A stretch of 64,000 nt of DNA from Cryptomeria japonica (GCF_030272615.1 NC_081413.1:564634510-564698509), one strand, 5' to 3'; positions 21,701 to 32,763 are shown, numbered from the stretch's first letter. Notes: a model not told the origin generated them from the sequence alone. Made by a program: numbers and translations.

Positions 21701-22736
21701 TTGGGTTTTCCCGCAGTCATTCTGATCACACCATCTACATTCAGCTTCTTGAGGGTGACATTTTGATTCTTGTGCTATATGTTGATGATCTTCTCATCAC
21801 GGGTAGCTCATCCTCTATGATTCAACATATTCAGCGTGCCTTGATGGATCAGTTTGAGATGACAGATCTCGGTCTGTTGCACTAATTCCTTGGTCTTCAG
21901 GTGATTCAGTCTTCTGATGGGATCTCTCTCTACTAGCAGAAGTATGCTCTTGACATGCTTCAGCGCTTCGGCATGCTTGATTGCAAGCCTGCTCCCACAC
22001 CATTTCAGTCAGGGGTTGTTTTGACCACACCTTGTCCCACTCCTTCAGTCGATTCTACACTTTACAGGCAGTTGGTTGGCAGTTTGTTGTACCTGACTCA
22101 CACCCGTCCTGATATTTCCTTTGCGGTTGGTCTTGTCTCTCGCTTCTCCCATGATCCTCATGAGAGTCATTGGCAAGTTGCCAAATGTATTTTGAGGTAC
22201 ATTTAGGGCACTAGTTCTCATGGCATTCATTATACATTAGGGGAACCACACATTGTTGGCTACACTGACTTAGATTGGGCTGGTGATTTCACTAATCGAA
22301 AGTCTACTTCCAGCTTTGTTTTCTGTCTTGGCTCTAGTCCTATCACATGGTCTTGCAAGAAGCAGATTGCTCATGCATTATCATCTACAGAGGCTGAGTA
22401 CCACTCTGTTGTGCTCGCTAGTTAGAGATCTTATGGCTTCGACAGTTGATGACTGAGTTTGGTTTTCCTCCTGATAGTCCCACTGTTCTTTGGTGTGACA
22501 ATCAAAGTGCTACTCATATTTCCTGCAACCCGGTAGAGCATCAGCGGACGAAGCACATTGAGCTTCACATGCATTTCATCCGTTAGTTGATTTAGGATGG
22601 TGTTCTCATTCTGGAGTACATTCTCACTTCTGAGCAGGTTGCAGACATCTTCACGAAACCTTTTGCATTGCCGCACTATCTTCAGTTGCGCTCTATGCTT
22701 GGGGTGAAGGAAGTTGTCCTTGGGGGGTCTTTATGA
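18706..22736 (+). pseudogene. Copia gag-pol polyprotein with many TAG stops
   Basis: The start ATG at 18706 opens Gag (LLSSHNYHTWKPCITRLLRS). Domains in order: Gag to about 19320; CCHC knuckle CSFCGNDGHLVSRC (about 19510-19555); protease WILDSGASHHM (about 19678); pre-integrase HERLSHVNYRYLQ...CHGCVLGKHH; integrase with LIHSDL and IRTDNGGEY, but VAKLKN where VAERKN is usual, so the third catalytic residue (Glu) is lost; RT from about 21230 with LYVDDLLI (about 21775); RNase H with YTDLDWAGD, STEAEYHSV and WLRQLM, ending ADIFTKPFALPHY. All domains to about 22420 share one frame; a one-base shift there precedes the last 100 residues. Of about 17 stops, 12 are TAG, mostly where Gln is expected, four TGA and one TAA. 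It is full length but inactive. Confidence 0.95.
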
Positions 22737-22938
22737 GGCCTTCCTTCCTTCTTCTTCTTTTAGCATGTTCTTTTATCTCTTTTTGGAGAGGAGTTTTTTC
22801 CCACTGGGTTTTCTCCTTTGTCTCCGTTTCATAGAGATTTCATTGTATTTGGGTACCTGATCAGGCCTTGTTGCCGGGACCCATCTTTCATGCTTTCAGT
22901 AGTTGTTCTAGGTTTTAGCTTCTCCCTAAGTCTAGCTT
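22737..22938 (+). other. 3' untranslated region of the inner copia element
   Basis: Contains the blocks TTTTTTCCCACTGGGTTTTC, GGGTACCTGATCAGGCC and GCCGGGACCCATCTTTCAT, which also occur in order before the 3' LTR of the element at 763-4946. Confidence 0.7.
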
Positions 22939-22947
22939 AAGGGGGGG
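22939..22947 (+). other. Polypurine tract
   Basis: AAGGGGGGG directly precedes the 3' LTR, identical to the tract at 4472-4480. Confidence 0.85.
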
Positions 22948-23319
22948 TGTTAGAGTAATTGGGTCTTTACTTGATTAATTAAACATTATTTGTTTAATTC
23001 TTTAAGTTTCCAATTATCTTTTTACACTTAAGCTAACATTAGGTGCATATAATTAATTATTTTAATTAGTTATTATGTGCAAACCTAGGGTTTTCCCTTT
23101 TTAGGGTTTCTTGACCTATTAGAGGTTACTTTTTCTTTTCATTGTATTATCTTTTCCATATACATTTTTTGGTGAATTGGAGCTCTCTTTTTTGAAGAAT
23201 ATTTTTCCTGTGTTTTTCTTGTTCTTCAGATTTTGCTTCATTGCTTCTCCTTGTAACAGGTTATTCGGCTTGCAAAAGATCTTCAGGCTACTGTGGGGTT
23301 GTATTTCTCAACTCCTATA
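22948..23319 (+). repeat. 3' LTR of the inner copia element
   Basis: 372 bases and 98.9% identical to 17061-17432. It ends CTCCTATA and is followed by the CCAGG target duplication. Confidence 0.95.
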
Positions 23320-23899
23320 CCAGGTGGAGTGCTGCAAACTTGATAGCTTCATCTTTAGGCATTGGGTTAAGTTGGAAGTAAGTATCTTCTTTTTGAACCC
23401 AGGCACGTGTCGAGGTCGCTCCGGCCCCATCAAAGGATGACAAGTTGATCTTACCGACCTTCCGCTTGATGTCATTATTATAGTGTCCATAATGGTCTCG
23501 ACTTCTGTCACCCGAGTATTTCATCCAGAGCTCCACATAATCCTTGAAGGATATGTCCCCCTCGAGATTTGCATCCCTTCAATCTTGACTCAGCTATGCT
23601 TGCATCTCCTGAAAGGTGGGTTCTTGCTCCCCCCGTGGTGCTTCTGATTTTTGAGGAAAAGTCGGCATCAACGACCGTGAATGTGAGCGTTGGGTGTTTG
23701 ACCTTCCCATGACCAAATCATCGCCCTGTCCATTTTGTTCTCCATTCATTTTTCCCAAGGCCAGTTGTCATTAGGTTTCCTCTATGATTTGTTGTCGTTG
23801 CTCTCCTTTGGTTAGGGTGTCATTGAGCTGAGCTTGGCTTTTGGTTAGCTCCCTTAATAGTGCCATGACTTCTCTTGTAGGGTCCTGTGGCTCCCCCAT
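23320..23899 (-). pseudogene. Chromovirus gag, N-terminal part
   Basis: The first ATG of the frame is at 23899 on the minus strand (MGEPQDPTREVMALLRELTK). It is followed by a Gln-rich linker, then KINLSSFDGAGATSTRAWVQ and YFQLNPMPKDEAIKFAALHL, which is the usual opening of the retrotransposon gag domain. Two or three TAG stops interrupt it, again where Gln would be expected. The frame breaks at 23320 and continues at 17060 on the far side of the copia element, in the same phase once one copy of CCAGG is ignored. Confidence 0.85.
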
Positions 23900-23971
23900 T
23901 TGATCGGCTGAACGATACCTCCTCCTAGTGTACACTTGCATCCATGACATGTTAGGCTGGCAAGATCACAA

Positions 23972-23983
23972 GCTCTGATACCA
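23972..23983 (-). other. Primer-binding site of the chromovirus
   Basis: GCTCTGATACCA on the plus strand is TGGTATCAGAGC on the minus strand. It lies one base inside the 5' LTR end at 23985, the initiator tRNA-Met type usual for chromoviruses. Confidence 0.9.
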
Positions 23984-23984
23984 C

Positions 23985-24779
23985 TGTAATGTTCCCCAAC
24001 CGTACTGGTGGAGGAAGCAAGGTTGTATGGTAGTGCAGTCATATGATGAAGGAGATTGTGCATATGGCTGCCAAGGAAGGGTCGTACAGTAGTGTCGAAG
24101 GGGTTGTACGGTGGTGCCAAGACCGTACAGTGGTGCAGGGCCGCATGGTGGTGCAGGGTCGTACGGTAGTGTCGAAGAGGCCATTGGTGCCAAGGTCGTA
24201 TGATGGTGCCAAATAGGTCGTATGGTAGTGTGGAGGCAGGCCATACATTGGTGAGGAGGGAGTGTAACAGTATGGTGAGGGGGTACGGTAGACTTCAACT
24301 TGTGTGGGGGTTAATCTCTCACAAGTGTATTGAGTGATGAATTCAGAATATTAGGAATCCTTATGCATGCAAATCAGATTAACAAATACTCAACTGGAGA
24401 AGTAACAATGATGAAATTCAAGATTTGCCAGATCCGGAACAAGAACACCAAACAAAATAGGGTGAGGTGTGAATCCCACTGAAACTGTAAATACCAAATA
24501 GGGAGGGCCATTCACCTCCGAAATGGCGGAAACCAGAACTCCAACAGGAATTCGCACAAGAGAGAAAAATATCCAAATTTGCATCCCTATAACAATGACT
24601 AATACGACCATATATATGGGCTCTGGGAAACTTCCTGAAGGGTTACAAACGGGCCAACATGACCAACAAAAACTTGTCTAATCTAATTAAATAAAAGGGC
24701 CCGAAAAATTTGTTATTAAATTTGGGGCCTTACAACAAAATAATTAGATTTATTATTTAATTATATCGGGGACATCACA
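23985..24779 (-). repeat. 5' LTR of the chromovirus
   Basis: 795 bases. It is longer than the 3' LTR mainly because the CGTACGGTRGTG cluster (about 24000-24295) has more copies. A TATATAT element at 24611-24617 corresponds to 12885-12891. Confidence 0.9.
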
Positions 24780-25731
24780 CTTTCAAAATTCTCCACCAAA
24801 AGTTATATTGGCCAGGTATGTTCAAAGATACATATGAATGGGTATCTAAGTGTGAAAAGTGAGCCATGTTTACAGGTAGGCCCCATTTGGCTGCATTACC
24901 CTTGAGACTTGTTGTAATTGATGAGCCTTTCCAACAATGGGGCATTGATTTTATAGGCCCAATCAATCCACATTCCTCTATCGGACACACTCATATTTTG
25001 ACAGCCTTTGATTATTTCACCAAATGGGTAGAAGCTATCCTTGTGAAACATACCACTTCTGAAGTAGCATGTAATTTCCTAAAAGAAAATATTTTGGTAA
25101 GATTCGAAGTTCCCAGGAAAATAGTTGTTGATAATGCTAGTTATTTCTCATTAGCTGAGATTACCCTGTTTTGTTATGAAAATGACATTAGTTTAGCACA
25201 TTCCTCAGATTATTACCTCAAGGGAATGGACAGGTTGAATCTACTAAAAAAAACCTTGCTTCTATCATCAAGAAATAAGTGGATGAGAATCAAATGAAAT
25301 GGCATAAAAAAGTTATATGATGCTATGTGGGCAGATAGGGTAACATATAAGGGCTATAGGCATGTCTCCTTTTCATCTTGTTTATGGGGTGGAGAGTGTT
25401 TTACCCTTGCCACTAGAACTTTCTGTGCTCAATTTGCAGAAGGCTATTGAACATGAGCAATTCCAATTTGTAGTAGAGAAGATGATTATGTACTTGATTA
25501 TGTACTTGACAAGAGAGCCAGACAAAGAGATTTTTTTTGTTGGAGCCATGGTCCTCCTTTGGGATAAGAGAAGAGAACCAAAGGGCTTACATAAGAAGTT
25601 TGATTGATTATGGACAAGAACTTTTCAGATTAGGCAGATCCTTGGTAATAATGCTTTTTTGTTGGCTTATCCGGATGGTACTCCATTGCCTCTTGCCTAA
25701 AATGGGCAAGATTTGAAAATATTTAGTTAAA
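24780..25731 (+). pseudogene. Ty3/gypsy integrase, second part (outer element)
   Basis: This continues the frame broken at 12319: YWPGMFKDTYEWVSKCEK completes the zinc region, with a TGA where the second finger Cys is expected (C to stop, near 24859). The catalytic core follows with WGIDFIGPINPHS, DYFTKWVEA and VVDNASYF. A one-base shift near 25218 moves the catalytic Glu (GQVESTKKNL) out of the main frame. From 25362 the frame resumes with SPFHLVYGVESVLPLPLELS and the C-terminal VLLWDKRREPKGLHKKFD, ending near 25731 after NGQDLKIF. There is no chromodomain. A 14-base tandem duplication (GATTATGTACTT) is near 25485. The clade is probably Tat/Ogre-like, as judged from the core motifs. Confidence 0.88.
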
Positions 25732-26405
25732 ATAAAGTCTTTTCCCTTTGTACATAGTTTTGTTTTCCTAGTTAGTCTGTTATGTTTGCTTTCTTGTGTC
25801 TCTGTTGCCCAATGAATAAGGCTTATGCCAAGTTTTCTGGATCCTCTACATCCTAAAAGTCCTTGCCCCCATTCAGAGCCAATGTGTTGCCCCTTATCTT
25901 AAATTTTGAAATCGCTTCCCTTTAGTCGTGAAGATTGTCATTTCTCGAAGTCATGTTGCACATCATGTCCCTTTTCTAAGTCAGTCATAGAGTTAGAAAA
26001 TTCTAGAAGTCCCTGATCACCCGACATCTCCTATCTTGTGTTTGGTCGCTCTGTCGCAAGTTGTAGTAAGCTCGCAAGTCCCGACCTTAGGTTCATAAGT
26101 TTGCATTTTCCTTGATTGAGCGACTTATCAAATCTTTCCTAGGTTTTAGGGTGCTGCCTTTGTGTCAGGTTTTATATGAACTAACACCATTTGCCTTGTT
26201 AGCAGGAACAAGCCAAATTAAGGGACCGTTTAAAGAGGCGAAGTAAATGCGACATTAGAGGCATGTCACATCAATTAAGTACATGAATGAGGTGGCAAAT
26301 GATTTTTGAGCTAGCCTCCATTTCTCTGAGTTCTCTAAATGTGTCATCTAGCTCGCGCTCATGCAGAGTATAATACAAAATTAGTGGGCAAGCATGTGAG
26401 ACACA
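25732..26405 (+). other. 3' region downstream of the outer gypsy pol
   Basis: No gene is seen. The sequence separates pol from the next plus-strand ORF. It may be the pol-to-accessory-ORF spacer of the same element. No LTR terminus could be identified. Confidence 0.45.
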
Positions 26406-28826
26406 ATGACACAGCTATTGAATTTTGAAACCTTTTTGCAAGAGCTAGAAGTAGGAGAGAGAACTTTGCTGCGAGAGAAAATTGTTCAGTGTGGTTTGGC
26501 CTTCGTAGCTGCTTTTGTAGTTGTTGTTCCCTGCACATATTTGATTGTAGCTTTCTCTGAAAGATACAATCCCAAGACTCAGGAAATTCGAGCAGAAGGT
26601 GGTAAAGTGATTGCACGAATTAACCTTGAAAACATTTCTCGCGCTTTGTGCCTCCCTGAAAAAGAAGCTGTTGAAAATATGTTTGTTTTGGTTGGTGAGG
26701 AGTACTTTCGTGCACATGGAGACTTTTGCTTGAATTGTATAGCAAGGAATTGGCTAAAGTCATAAAAGGGAGGTAAATCTCAGCTACCCACTAAGCTTAA
26801 AATTTCAAATATGAAGTTGTGGAAGTCATAGTCCTATTGCACCGCATCGTGGGTAGTAATTCCACCGACTTTTTTGAATTCTAGATGTGTCATTTCATCC
26901 TTACTATATGTGCTCCAGATAGTTTCATTAATTGGGCCTCTGTCATTATTTTTCACTTGAATGAGCAATTGTGGAACTTCTGCCATACCCTTGCTTTTCA
27001 TATGTGTTCATATCTTGTTTACATCCTTGCTAGTCAAGAGTCTGCTTGACTAGGTCTAGAGATTCATCACCATTCCCTTGTTTTTGCACCTGTATATCAA
27101 AAATTTCCTCAGTTGACCCTACAGAAGAGCACACATATTTTTTCCCGCTCCAATTATGTACTCTCAATGGGTCTAGTCATAAAATTGGAAGGAAACCCTG
27201 ACTTACAGTTTTCTCGTGTTTCTGCTAACTTTGTGATGAAGTTTGGAAGTTTTTACACCCAATTCGACCAATTCACATATCTAAGAATTGGGAGTTTTGA
27301 GAAAGAGCCGTTGAAATTACCCCGTTTTCCTTCTAATTATATTGTGTTTTTAGACGTATGTCACAAGATGTCTATAGTAAATGTAAAATATTTAAATATG
27401 GGAAAAAGGAGATACCCTTTTCCATTGTCCAACAATATCTTTTGTTGTAAAACTAATGGTGCTGCCAAGGAAGTGGGGACACTTCTGGAGAAGTTTCACA
27501 TTTCATCCTTACTAGCCAGAAGTAGTTTTGACACTAAAGGGTATGTAAGGCACCATCTATATGTAGCTAAAGGTTACATGCATCATCTTGAGCTTGAAGG
27601 TTTTTGGGAAGAATGTTTAGATGGTGTCGAAGTTTTCAAAACGAGCTATATGAGGCTCTCTTTGCAACAGATACATACCCTTGGTGTTTCTTTCAATGTC
27701 CCAGATAATGTTATCGAGGATGAGGTCATCATTGACCCAAAATATCATACTATTACTAATGCAGTTTCTTTGGAGTCTGATTGGTCTAGAAAAGAAGTTT
27801 CAGACCTGATGATTCGTACTACTCCAGTATTAAGGAGAACATTTGACTGGCTGAATGGTAAATGGAGATAGCAAGTCAACTCTTCCCAAAGTCAGAAGTC
27901 TTCATCATGCAAAGAGCATGGCACAATTTCTTCCTCTCCTGTTCAAACACTAGCAATCCGGTCTACAAATAGGTCATTGAGCAGAAAATCCCAGTCAGAC
28001 GGTGATGGAGAAAAGCTGGAAGAGACCATTGCTCGACTAAAAACCACTTGTGAACAAGATGATTGGGCTACACCGCTCAAAGGAAAATTGCCCCTCTAAT
28101 TCTGAGGATATACATCAGCAAATCATTGATGACCAGTCTTTTTCTACTTTGCTTGAAATACATTCCTCTCCTTTGCGAAGTACCCCTGATGTTACCAATA
28201 AAGAATACAAAACTGAGATAACCTCTCCAGCTTGGTTGAAAACGAAGGTTGAAAAGAAAAGAAAGGTTTCCACTCCTTTCTCCACTGAAGTCGACACAAT
28301 TGCATTGTTATTGCAAAGTTCCCATAAGCCTAAGAAGGCTAAACGGATGTCTTGAATTGTCTCTGATCCTACTTCTGGCCACCAGAACCTAGAAATTGTT
28401 GATCTTTTTGGGAATGTGGATGCAAGTAATGTAATTGAGAAGGATTATAAGATCAGCCATGTGGATATGGGACCCTCTACCTTGGAGGGGGACGTTTATC
28501 ATGTTGACTTCTCTGTTAATGCATTAATCAAAAGAGCACAGGAACAGAAAAAGAAGAATCTTGAGCTCCAATGTCAGGTACAATCTTTGAAGGATTTCAT
28601 TTCATTATTTATAAATCCTACTGTTGGAGAGTCTTCAAGCTCGTATGTGCAGGGGATTGATCTAGACACTGTAAGGAAAATTAAAGGTAACTTGGGGTAT
28701 GCCAAAGTTGTCACTGACTGGATCGATGAAATGTATGGTGTTGACATAAGTTATGCCACTAAGTTTAGGATGTTGTATGTAAATATATGGAACGAAAGAA
28801 ATGAATTGTTAACACAACTACAACAG
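26406..28826 (+). pseudogene. Decayed ORF of unknown family, possible retroelement accessory ORF
   Basis: Several plus-strand segments look like parts of one protein. 26406-26765 reads MTQLLNFETFLQELEVGERT and EIRAEGGKVIARINLENISR. Then a frame with stops runs from about 26830 to 27871, including FTYLRIGSFEKEPLKLPRF and FDWLNGKW. Then a Ser- and Lys-rich linker with basic clusters KVEKKRKV and KKAKR (possible nuclear signals, 28050-28355). Last is a coiled-coil-like segment QEQKKKNLELQCQVQSLK in 28416-28826. At least two frameshifts and several stops are present. Position and orientation, about 670 bases after the outer gypsy pol, fit a 3' accessory ORF of Tat/Ogre-like elements. I do not recognise the family with confidence. 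The last segment ends at a possible splice donor (CAACAG|GTCAGA). Confidence 0.5.
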
Positions 28827-30274
28827 GTCAGAAAAAGACATTTATTTTTCTCATTAGAACAAAACTTTTATGCATGTGATTATCTGCTATTTTAATATTG
28901 AGGAACTATTGGTGGCTTTCATATATTCATAAGCTTTGAATTATGGCGTGTGAATGCTTTTTTGTTTTTTGAAATGGATGTCAGTTGGTGAATTTATATT
29001 GAAATGGTGGATGATTTGAAATTTCAATTGCTGTGAATGATGTTTCATAGTGGCTTTATTTTAAAACCTGAAAAATTCTAAAAATAGTTGTTAGTATTGT
29101 GCATGCCTTTGCCTTTACAAAGTTTTCTGATTAAAAGCTCTTTCCTTATTTGCTTTTCAGTTAAAAGCATATGAGTTGTTTGTTTATTTGTTGAAAATCA
29201 TTAGAAGGTAGCTGCCACCGTTTAAAATAAGCAGAGAATCAGTTAGTTCTTATTTTGTTAGACTGGTTCAACTGTGGTTGCATTTGTCATCTTCGTGGCC
29301 ATGAGAATATAAGTTAGGCAACAAAAATCTGTTAACCAACAGGTATCACCTTGGTTTTAGTTATTGTATGTTTTGTATGAACTCAAAGACTTTGTTGTTC
29401 AACTAGATAAAGGAAGTGGTCTATCACACTCTCCTCCTTTACATCATCCCAATACACTCAAAATAAATTAATATAAACATCTTTTCAATTTTGTCTATTT
29501 TTGTATGTTTTCATTGCCATGTTTGAATGTACATAAGATCATAAAAGGGCACTATAAAACAAATTCGATGATATTTATGTGGCAAATTATCTGTTCTAAT
29601 GAGGTGCTTAACCTCAAGAAATGCAAACTAACATATAGACACAAAGTGACTAAAAAGGGGGTGCACCATGCAACCATTATGGTTTTCAATAAGGTAAGTG
29701 TTTTGCTTATGTAGTGACATTTATTACAACACTTTAGAGAAGCCCCCTTGATTTGGTAGAGTTAGAAATGAATAAGGTCTTACGCACCTTAGTATTTGGT
29801 CCTTAGTTGTCCAACCTCAATGTAGATATTGTGACATTTTCCTTGTCCTTATTTGACTATAGATGAAATGGTTGGGAAGCTAGAAAATGACAATCCTAAC
29901 CTATCAAGAATGATGATTCAACTTCTCTAAAACTTGAATTGGATTGTTAATCGATTTAATGGCATTTGCACTTCTATATGTTCTGGTCCAAAGATGACAA
30001 GAATCTAGTTTCATAGCTCTCTAGAATTCTTTGGCCACAAATCTATGAAAGATACTTTTAGAAGTGGGGAAAAAGGACCAAAGATGCTAAGAAACATATG
30101 AAATCATGCAATCATTCGTAATTAATATCCACCACAAATTCAAGGGCCTCCAAAAAGTTCACATTCACAAGGTCAATATCTAATAATGCACTAAAGCTAA
30201 CATCAAAACAGTTGAAGCTGATCATCAAAATAACAAGGTAGTATCCAAGAACTTTTGAAATCAAGGAAGGAAAA

Positions 30275-30360
30275 AAGGAACGAATTTGAGAGGAAGAAAA
30301 AGAATGAACATGAGAGTAAGGAACGAATTTGAGAGGAAGAAAAAGAATGAACATGAGAGT
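30275..30360. repeat. 43-base tandem duplication
   Basis: Two identical copies (30275-30317, 30318-30360) starting AAGGAACGAATTTGAGAGG and ending GAACATGAGAGT. Exact identity suggests a recent event. Confidence 0.92.
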
Positions 30361-30924
30361 AAAATAATATGAAATACCAAAATGAACTAATCAATAAGCA
30401 TTTGCTCATTAAATTAGAAAAAGCACACCAAAACTCAAGATGAGATGCAAGATTTTGTAAGGTAAAAAACAAAGCAAAAACTTTACTATTATGAAAAAAC
30501 AGAGATTTTGTAAGGGGAGATAGCAGCAAAGAACCGTTGCAAAGAGATTCCAGGGGACGCGTTGGAAAGGATACAAAGGGTTTAGGCAAATGGAGAGATT
30601 TAAACGCAGGTATGGACTTAGTTTGTTTCAGCTTAGCGCAGGTTTCAACTTTGAAAAAAATAGAACATAAGGTATAGCGCAGGTTACCGGTTTAAATGGA
30701 ATGCATCGATAAAGATTGGAGAACTGCAGGTTAGGCGTAGGTTTAAGTTTATCACGATCTATAAATCTGAGAATACAAAGAGTTTGAAACTAAATAAATA
30801 AAGAAAAGAATGATTTTATTACATTCATTAAAGCCAGATAATAAACAGCCCTGATATGGTGAGAACACCTTAATTGTGGGCAGGGCATTGCTTACAACTA
30901 CTGGCAACAAATCAGAAAGATTAG

Positions 30925-31175
30925 GCAGAGCTCTTACAAAGAAGAACCTTTACAGAATATTATAGAGCAAGCTCTTACAAAGAACAACCTTTACAGAATA
31001 TTATAGAGCAACCTTTACAGAAACAAAATAGAAATATAGATTGCATAAAATAGAAATATAGATTGCAGATATATATTGGATGAAAAAAAACAGAATATTA
31101 TAGAGCAACCTTTACAGAAACAAAATAGAAATATAGATGGCAGATATATATTGGATGAAAAAAAAAATTGTTTAT
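30925..31175. repeat. Nested AT-rich tandem duplications
   Basis: ACAGAATATTATAGAGCAA with CCTTTACAG occurs about four times. A longer unit ending AGATATATATTGGATGAAAAA is present twice, with AAATAGAAATATAGATTGCA repeated inside. Copies differ by a few bases. Confidence 0.8.
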
Positions 31176-31280
31176 CAGAGTTGCATGCATACAAACTGAT
31201 CGGGTTGAACCAAAAAAAACTTGTTATCAAATTAAAAATAAAAATAAAAAAACATAAAGATTTAAATGCATTCAAAACTA

Positions 31281-31849
31281 ATGAATCCAAAATGAACTAA
31301 TCAAAGAGCAATTATTTAGAGGAAGATATTGCTATTAAATTTGAGAAGTCAAGATAACCAAGAGCAAGCTCACCAAAAAGGAAGATATTACTACCAAAAA
31401 GGAAGATATTACTATTAAATTTGAGAAGCCAAGATAACTGCGAGCAAGCACACGAAAACTCTAAGAGGAGGAAAGGCGAGATTTTGTAGGGGTAAAACAA
31501 AGAAAAAAGCTCCAATATTATGAAGATGGATGTCCTAAGAATAAGCTCCAATATTATGAAGATGGATGAATCCAAAATGAACTAATCAAAGAGCAATTAT
31601 TTAGAGGAAGATATTGCTATTAAATTTGAGAAGTCAAGATAACCAAGAGCAAGCTCACCAAAAAGGAAGATATTACTACCAAAAAGGAAGATATTACTAT
31701 TAAATTTGAGAAGCCAAGATAACTGCGAGCAAGCACACGAAAACTCAAGAGGAGGAAAGGCGAGATTTTGTAGGGGTAAAACAAAGAAAAAAGCTCCAAT
31801 ATTATGAAGATGGATGTCCTAAGAATAAGCTCCAATATTATGAAGATGG
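31281..31849. repeat. 285-base tandem duplication
   Basis: Copy 1 is 31281-31565 and copy 2 starts at 31566 (both ATGAATCCAAAATGAACTAA). They differ at only one or two places by eye. Inside each unit, AAGGAAGATATTACTA and AAGCTCCAATATTATGAAGA are again duplicated. A diverged third copy lies at about 30376-30500. Confidence 0.9.
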
Positions 31850-32691
31850 ATGTCCTAAGAATATACAATATGAGAGAAAGCGCTTCACATGAAAATGCTG
31901 TCCCAATAGTATTGCCTGGACTGTTGTTTGTCACAAGCGGAAAGGGAAGTCTCCCCCAAACTCCTCTGAATCGAGTTCTTTTGAACTGTTATTGGTTTGG
32001 TATGCCTTTAACAGTGGTTATGTCTTGCTGTTAAAGGCCTGTCTGATGTGAGTTTGTCTAGGGTTAGCACCCTTGTTTGCTGCCTTTCTTTTTTTCACGC
32101 CTATGGGCTGTTTGTATATAAGGCCATAAGCTGTTTGTATATAGGGCCAGCACCCTTGTTTTGCCATTTATTTAATCAAAAACATAAAAATGCTTCATGA
32201 GAAAAAATGGCAGAAACAAAGAGAGACACCTTAAATATATAGAGATGAGAGAGGAGTCTAAGGATGCCATCTATTATCCTATGCGTACAAAGTGTCACAC
32301 AATCTTTCATAAGGAGAAATCTACACATAAGCTCTAATATGAAATCTAGACATAAGCTCTAATATGAGCCTCATATTAGAAATAACATAAATGAGTTACA
32401 AAAGACTTGTAGATTACAGAAGATTAGTAAGAGGTAATTACTAGTAAAAGGTTATAAGATTAATTCGTAACGGAACTGCCTCAAAAAACTTCTGGTCCTT
32501 GTCCCTTTTCAGAGACCGTTAACCCAACTGCTTAGACACGTCTTGCCATTCTTGATTTGATTGGGTACAGCATACGCTAGTGTTTAGACAATGACATAAA
32601 GAGAGACCTTCAACTTACACGACATAAATATTTTGTCATGGAATGCTCTTATCCAGTACTAATAGGTAACTTTGAAATCCCATGAATGCAG

Positions 32692-32763
32692 GTTCTACAG
32701 CTACAGACGCTGACTCACTTGCGCTTGTTGATTCCATTGTTCTCCAAATATGGCCCAGAAAAG
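32692..32763 (+). CDS. Candidate internal exon (24 codons)
   Basis: Seventy-two bases open in one frame, preceded by GAATGCAG and followed by AAAAG|GTAGGG. Translated, it is leucine-rich (QLQTLTHLRLLIPLFSKYG). It starts and ends in phase 0, matching the phase-0 end of the coiled-coil segment at 28826 and the phase-0 start of the segment at 33163. The evidence is splice-site form and phase only; no homolog was consulted. Confidence 0.4.

Larger units (their letters stand above)
17061..23319 (+). mobile_element. Ty1/copia element with near-identical LTRs
   Basis: Two LTRs of exactly 372 bases (17061-17432, 22948-23319) differ at only four positions by direct comparison (1.1%). The target duplication CCAGG is perfect (17056-17060 and 23320-23324). 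A primer site follows the 5' LTR and AAGGGGGGG precedes the 3' LTR. The internal region carries a long leader and a full-length gag-pol frame with about 17 stops and one frameshift. The element ends are TG...TA in both LTRs, not TG...CA. A solo LTR of the same family is at 60812-61194. It is the youngest insertion in this nest. Confidence 0.95.
12320..24779 (-). mobile_element. Chromovirus (Ty3/gypsy with chromodomain), minus strand
   Basis: It is flanked by LTRs at 12320-13053 and 23985-24779, with ends that read TGTGATGTCCCCG...GGGAACATTACA on the minus strand. The target duplication is CTTTT (12315-12319) against CTTTC (24780-24784), one mismatch. A primer-binding site, purine tract, gag, protease, RT, RNase H, integrase and chromodomain are all identifiable in order from right to left. 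Without the 6.26-kb copia insertion the element would be about 6.2 kb, normal for chromoviruses. LTRs differ by many substitutions and by the copy number of a short repeat, so this is an older insertion than the copia inside it. A Galadriel/Tcn1-like chromodomain type is possible but unproven. Confidence 0.92.
28827..32691 (+). other. Candidate intron rich in tandem duplications
   Basis: No supported protein. Contains 43-, about 110- and 285-base tandem duplications (listed separately) and a 31880-32190 segment with a 23-base repeat GCTGTTTGTATATARGGCC at 32107 and 32130. The small ORF at 29505-29714 stops just after a strong donor-like GTAAGTG (29694) but has no known domain. If the flanking segments are exons, this is a 3.9-kb intron in phase 0. 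Confidence 0.35.

Noticed and set aside
18706-22736. Possible TAG recoding or readthrough in the copia ORF
   Set aside because: TAG stops are also found in unrelated dead elements here, together with frameshifts, TGA stops and lost catalytic residues; decay by deamination explains them.
29505-29714. 69-codon ORF ending near a strong GTAAGTG donor
   Set aside because: No domain, no acceptor-defined start, and its frame is not shown to join the neighbouring candidate exons.
31015-31934. Minus-strand ORFs rich in Phe/Leu/Ile between 30.1 and 31.9 kb as membrane proteins
   Set aside because: They are reverse readings of A-rich tandem duplications; hydrophobicity comes from TTT/TTC runs.
32031-32190. 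Possible SINE or LINE 3' tail
   Set aside because: A 23-base direct repeat and GCACCCTTGTTT copies are present, but no A/B boxes, poly-A tail or target duplication could be shown.
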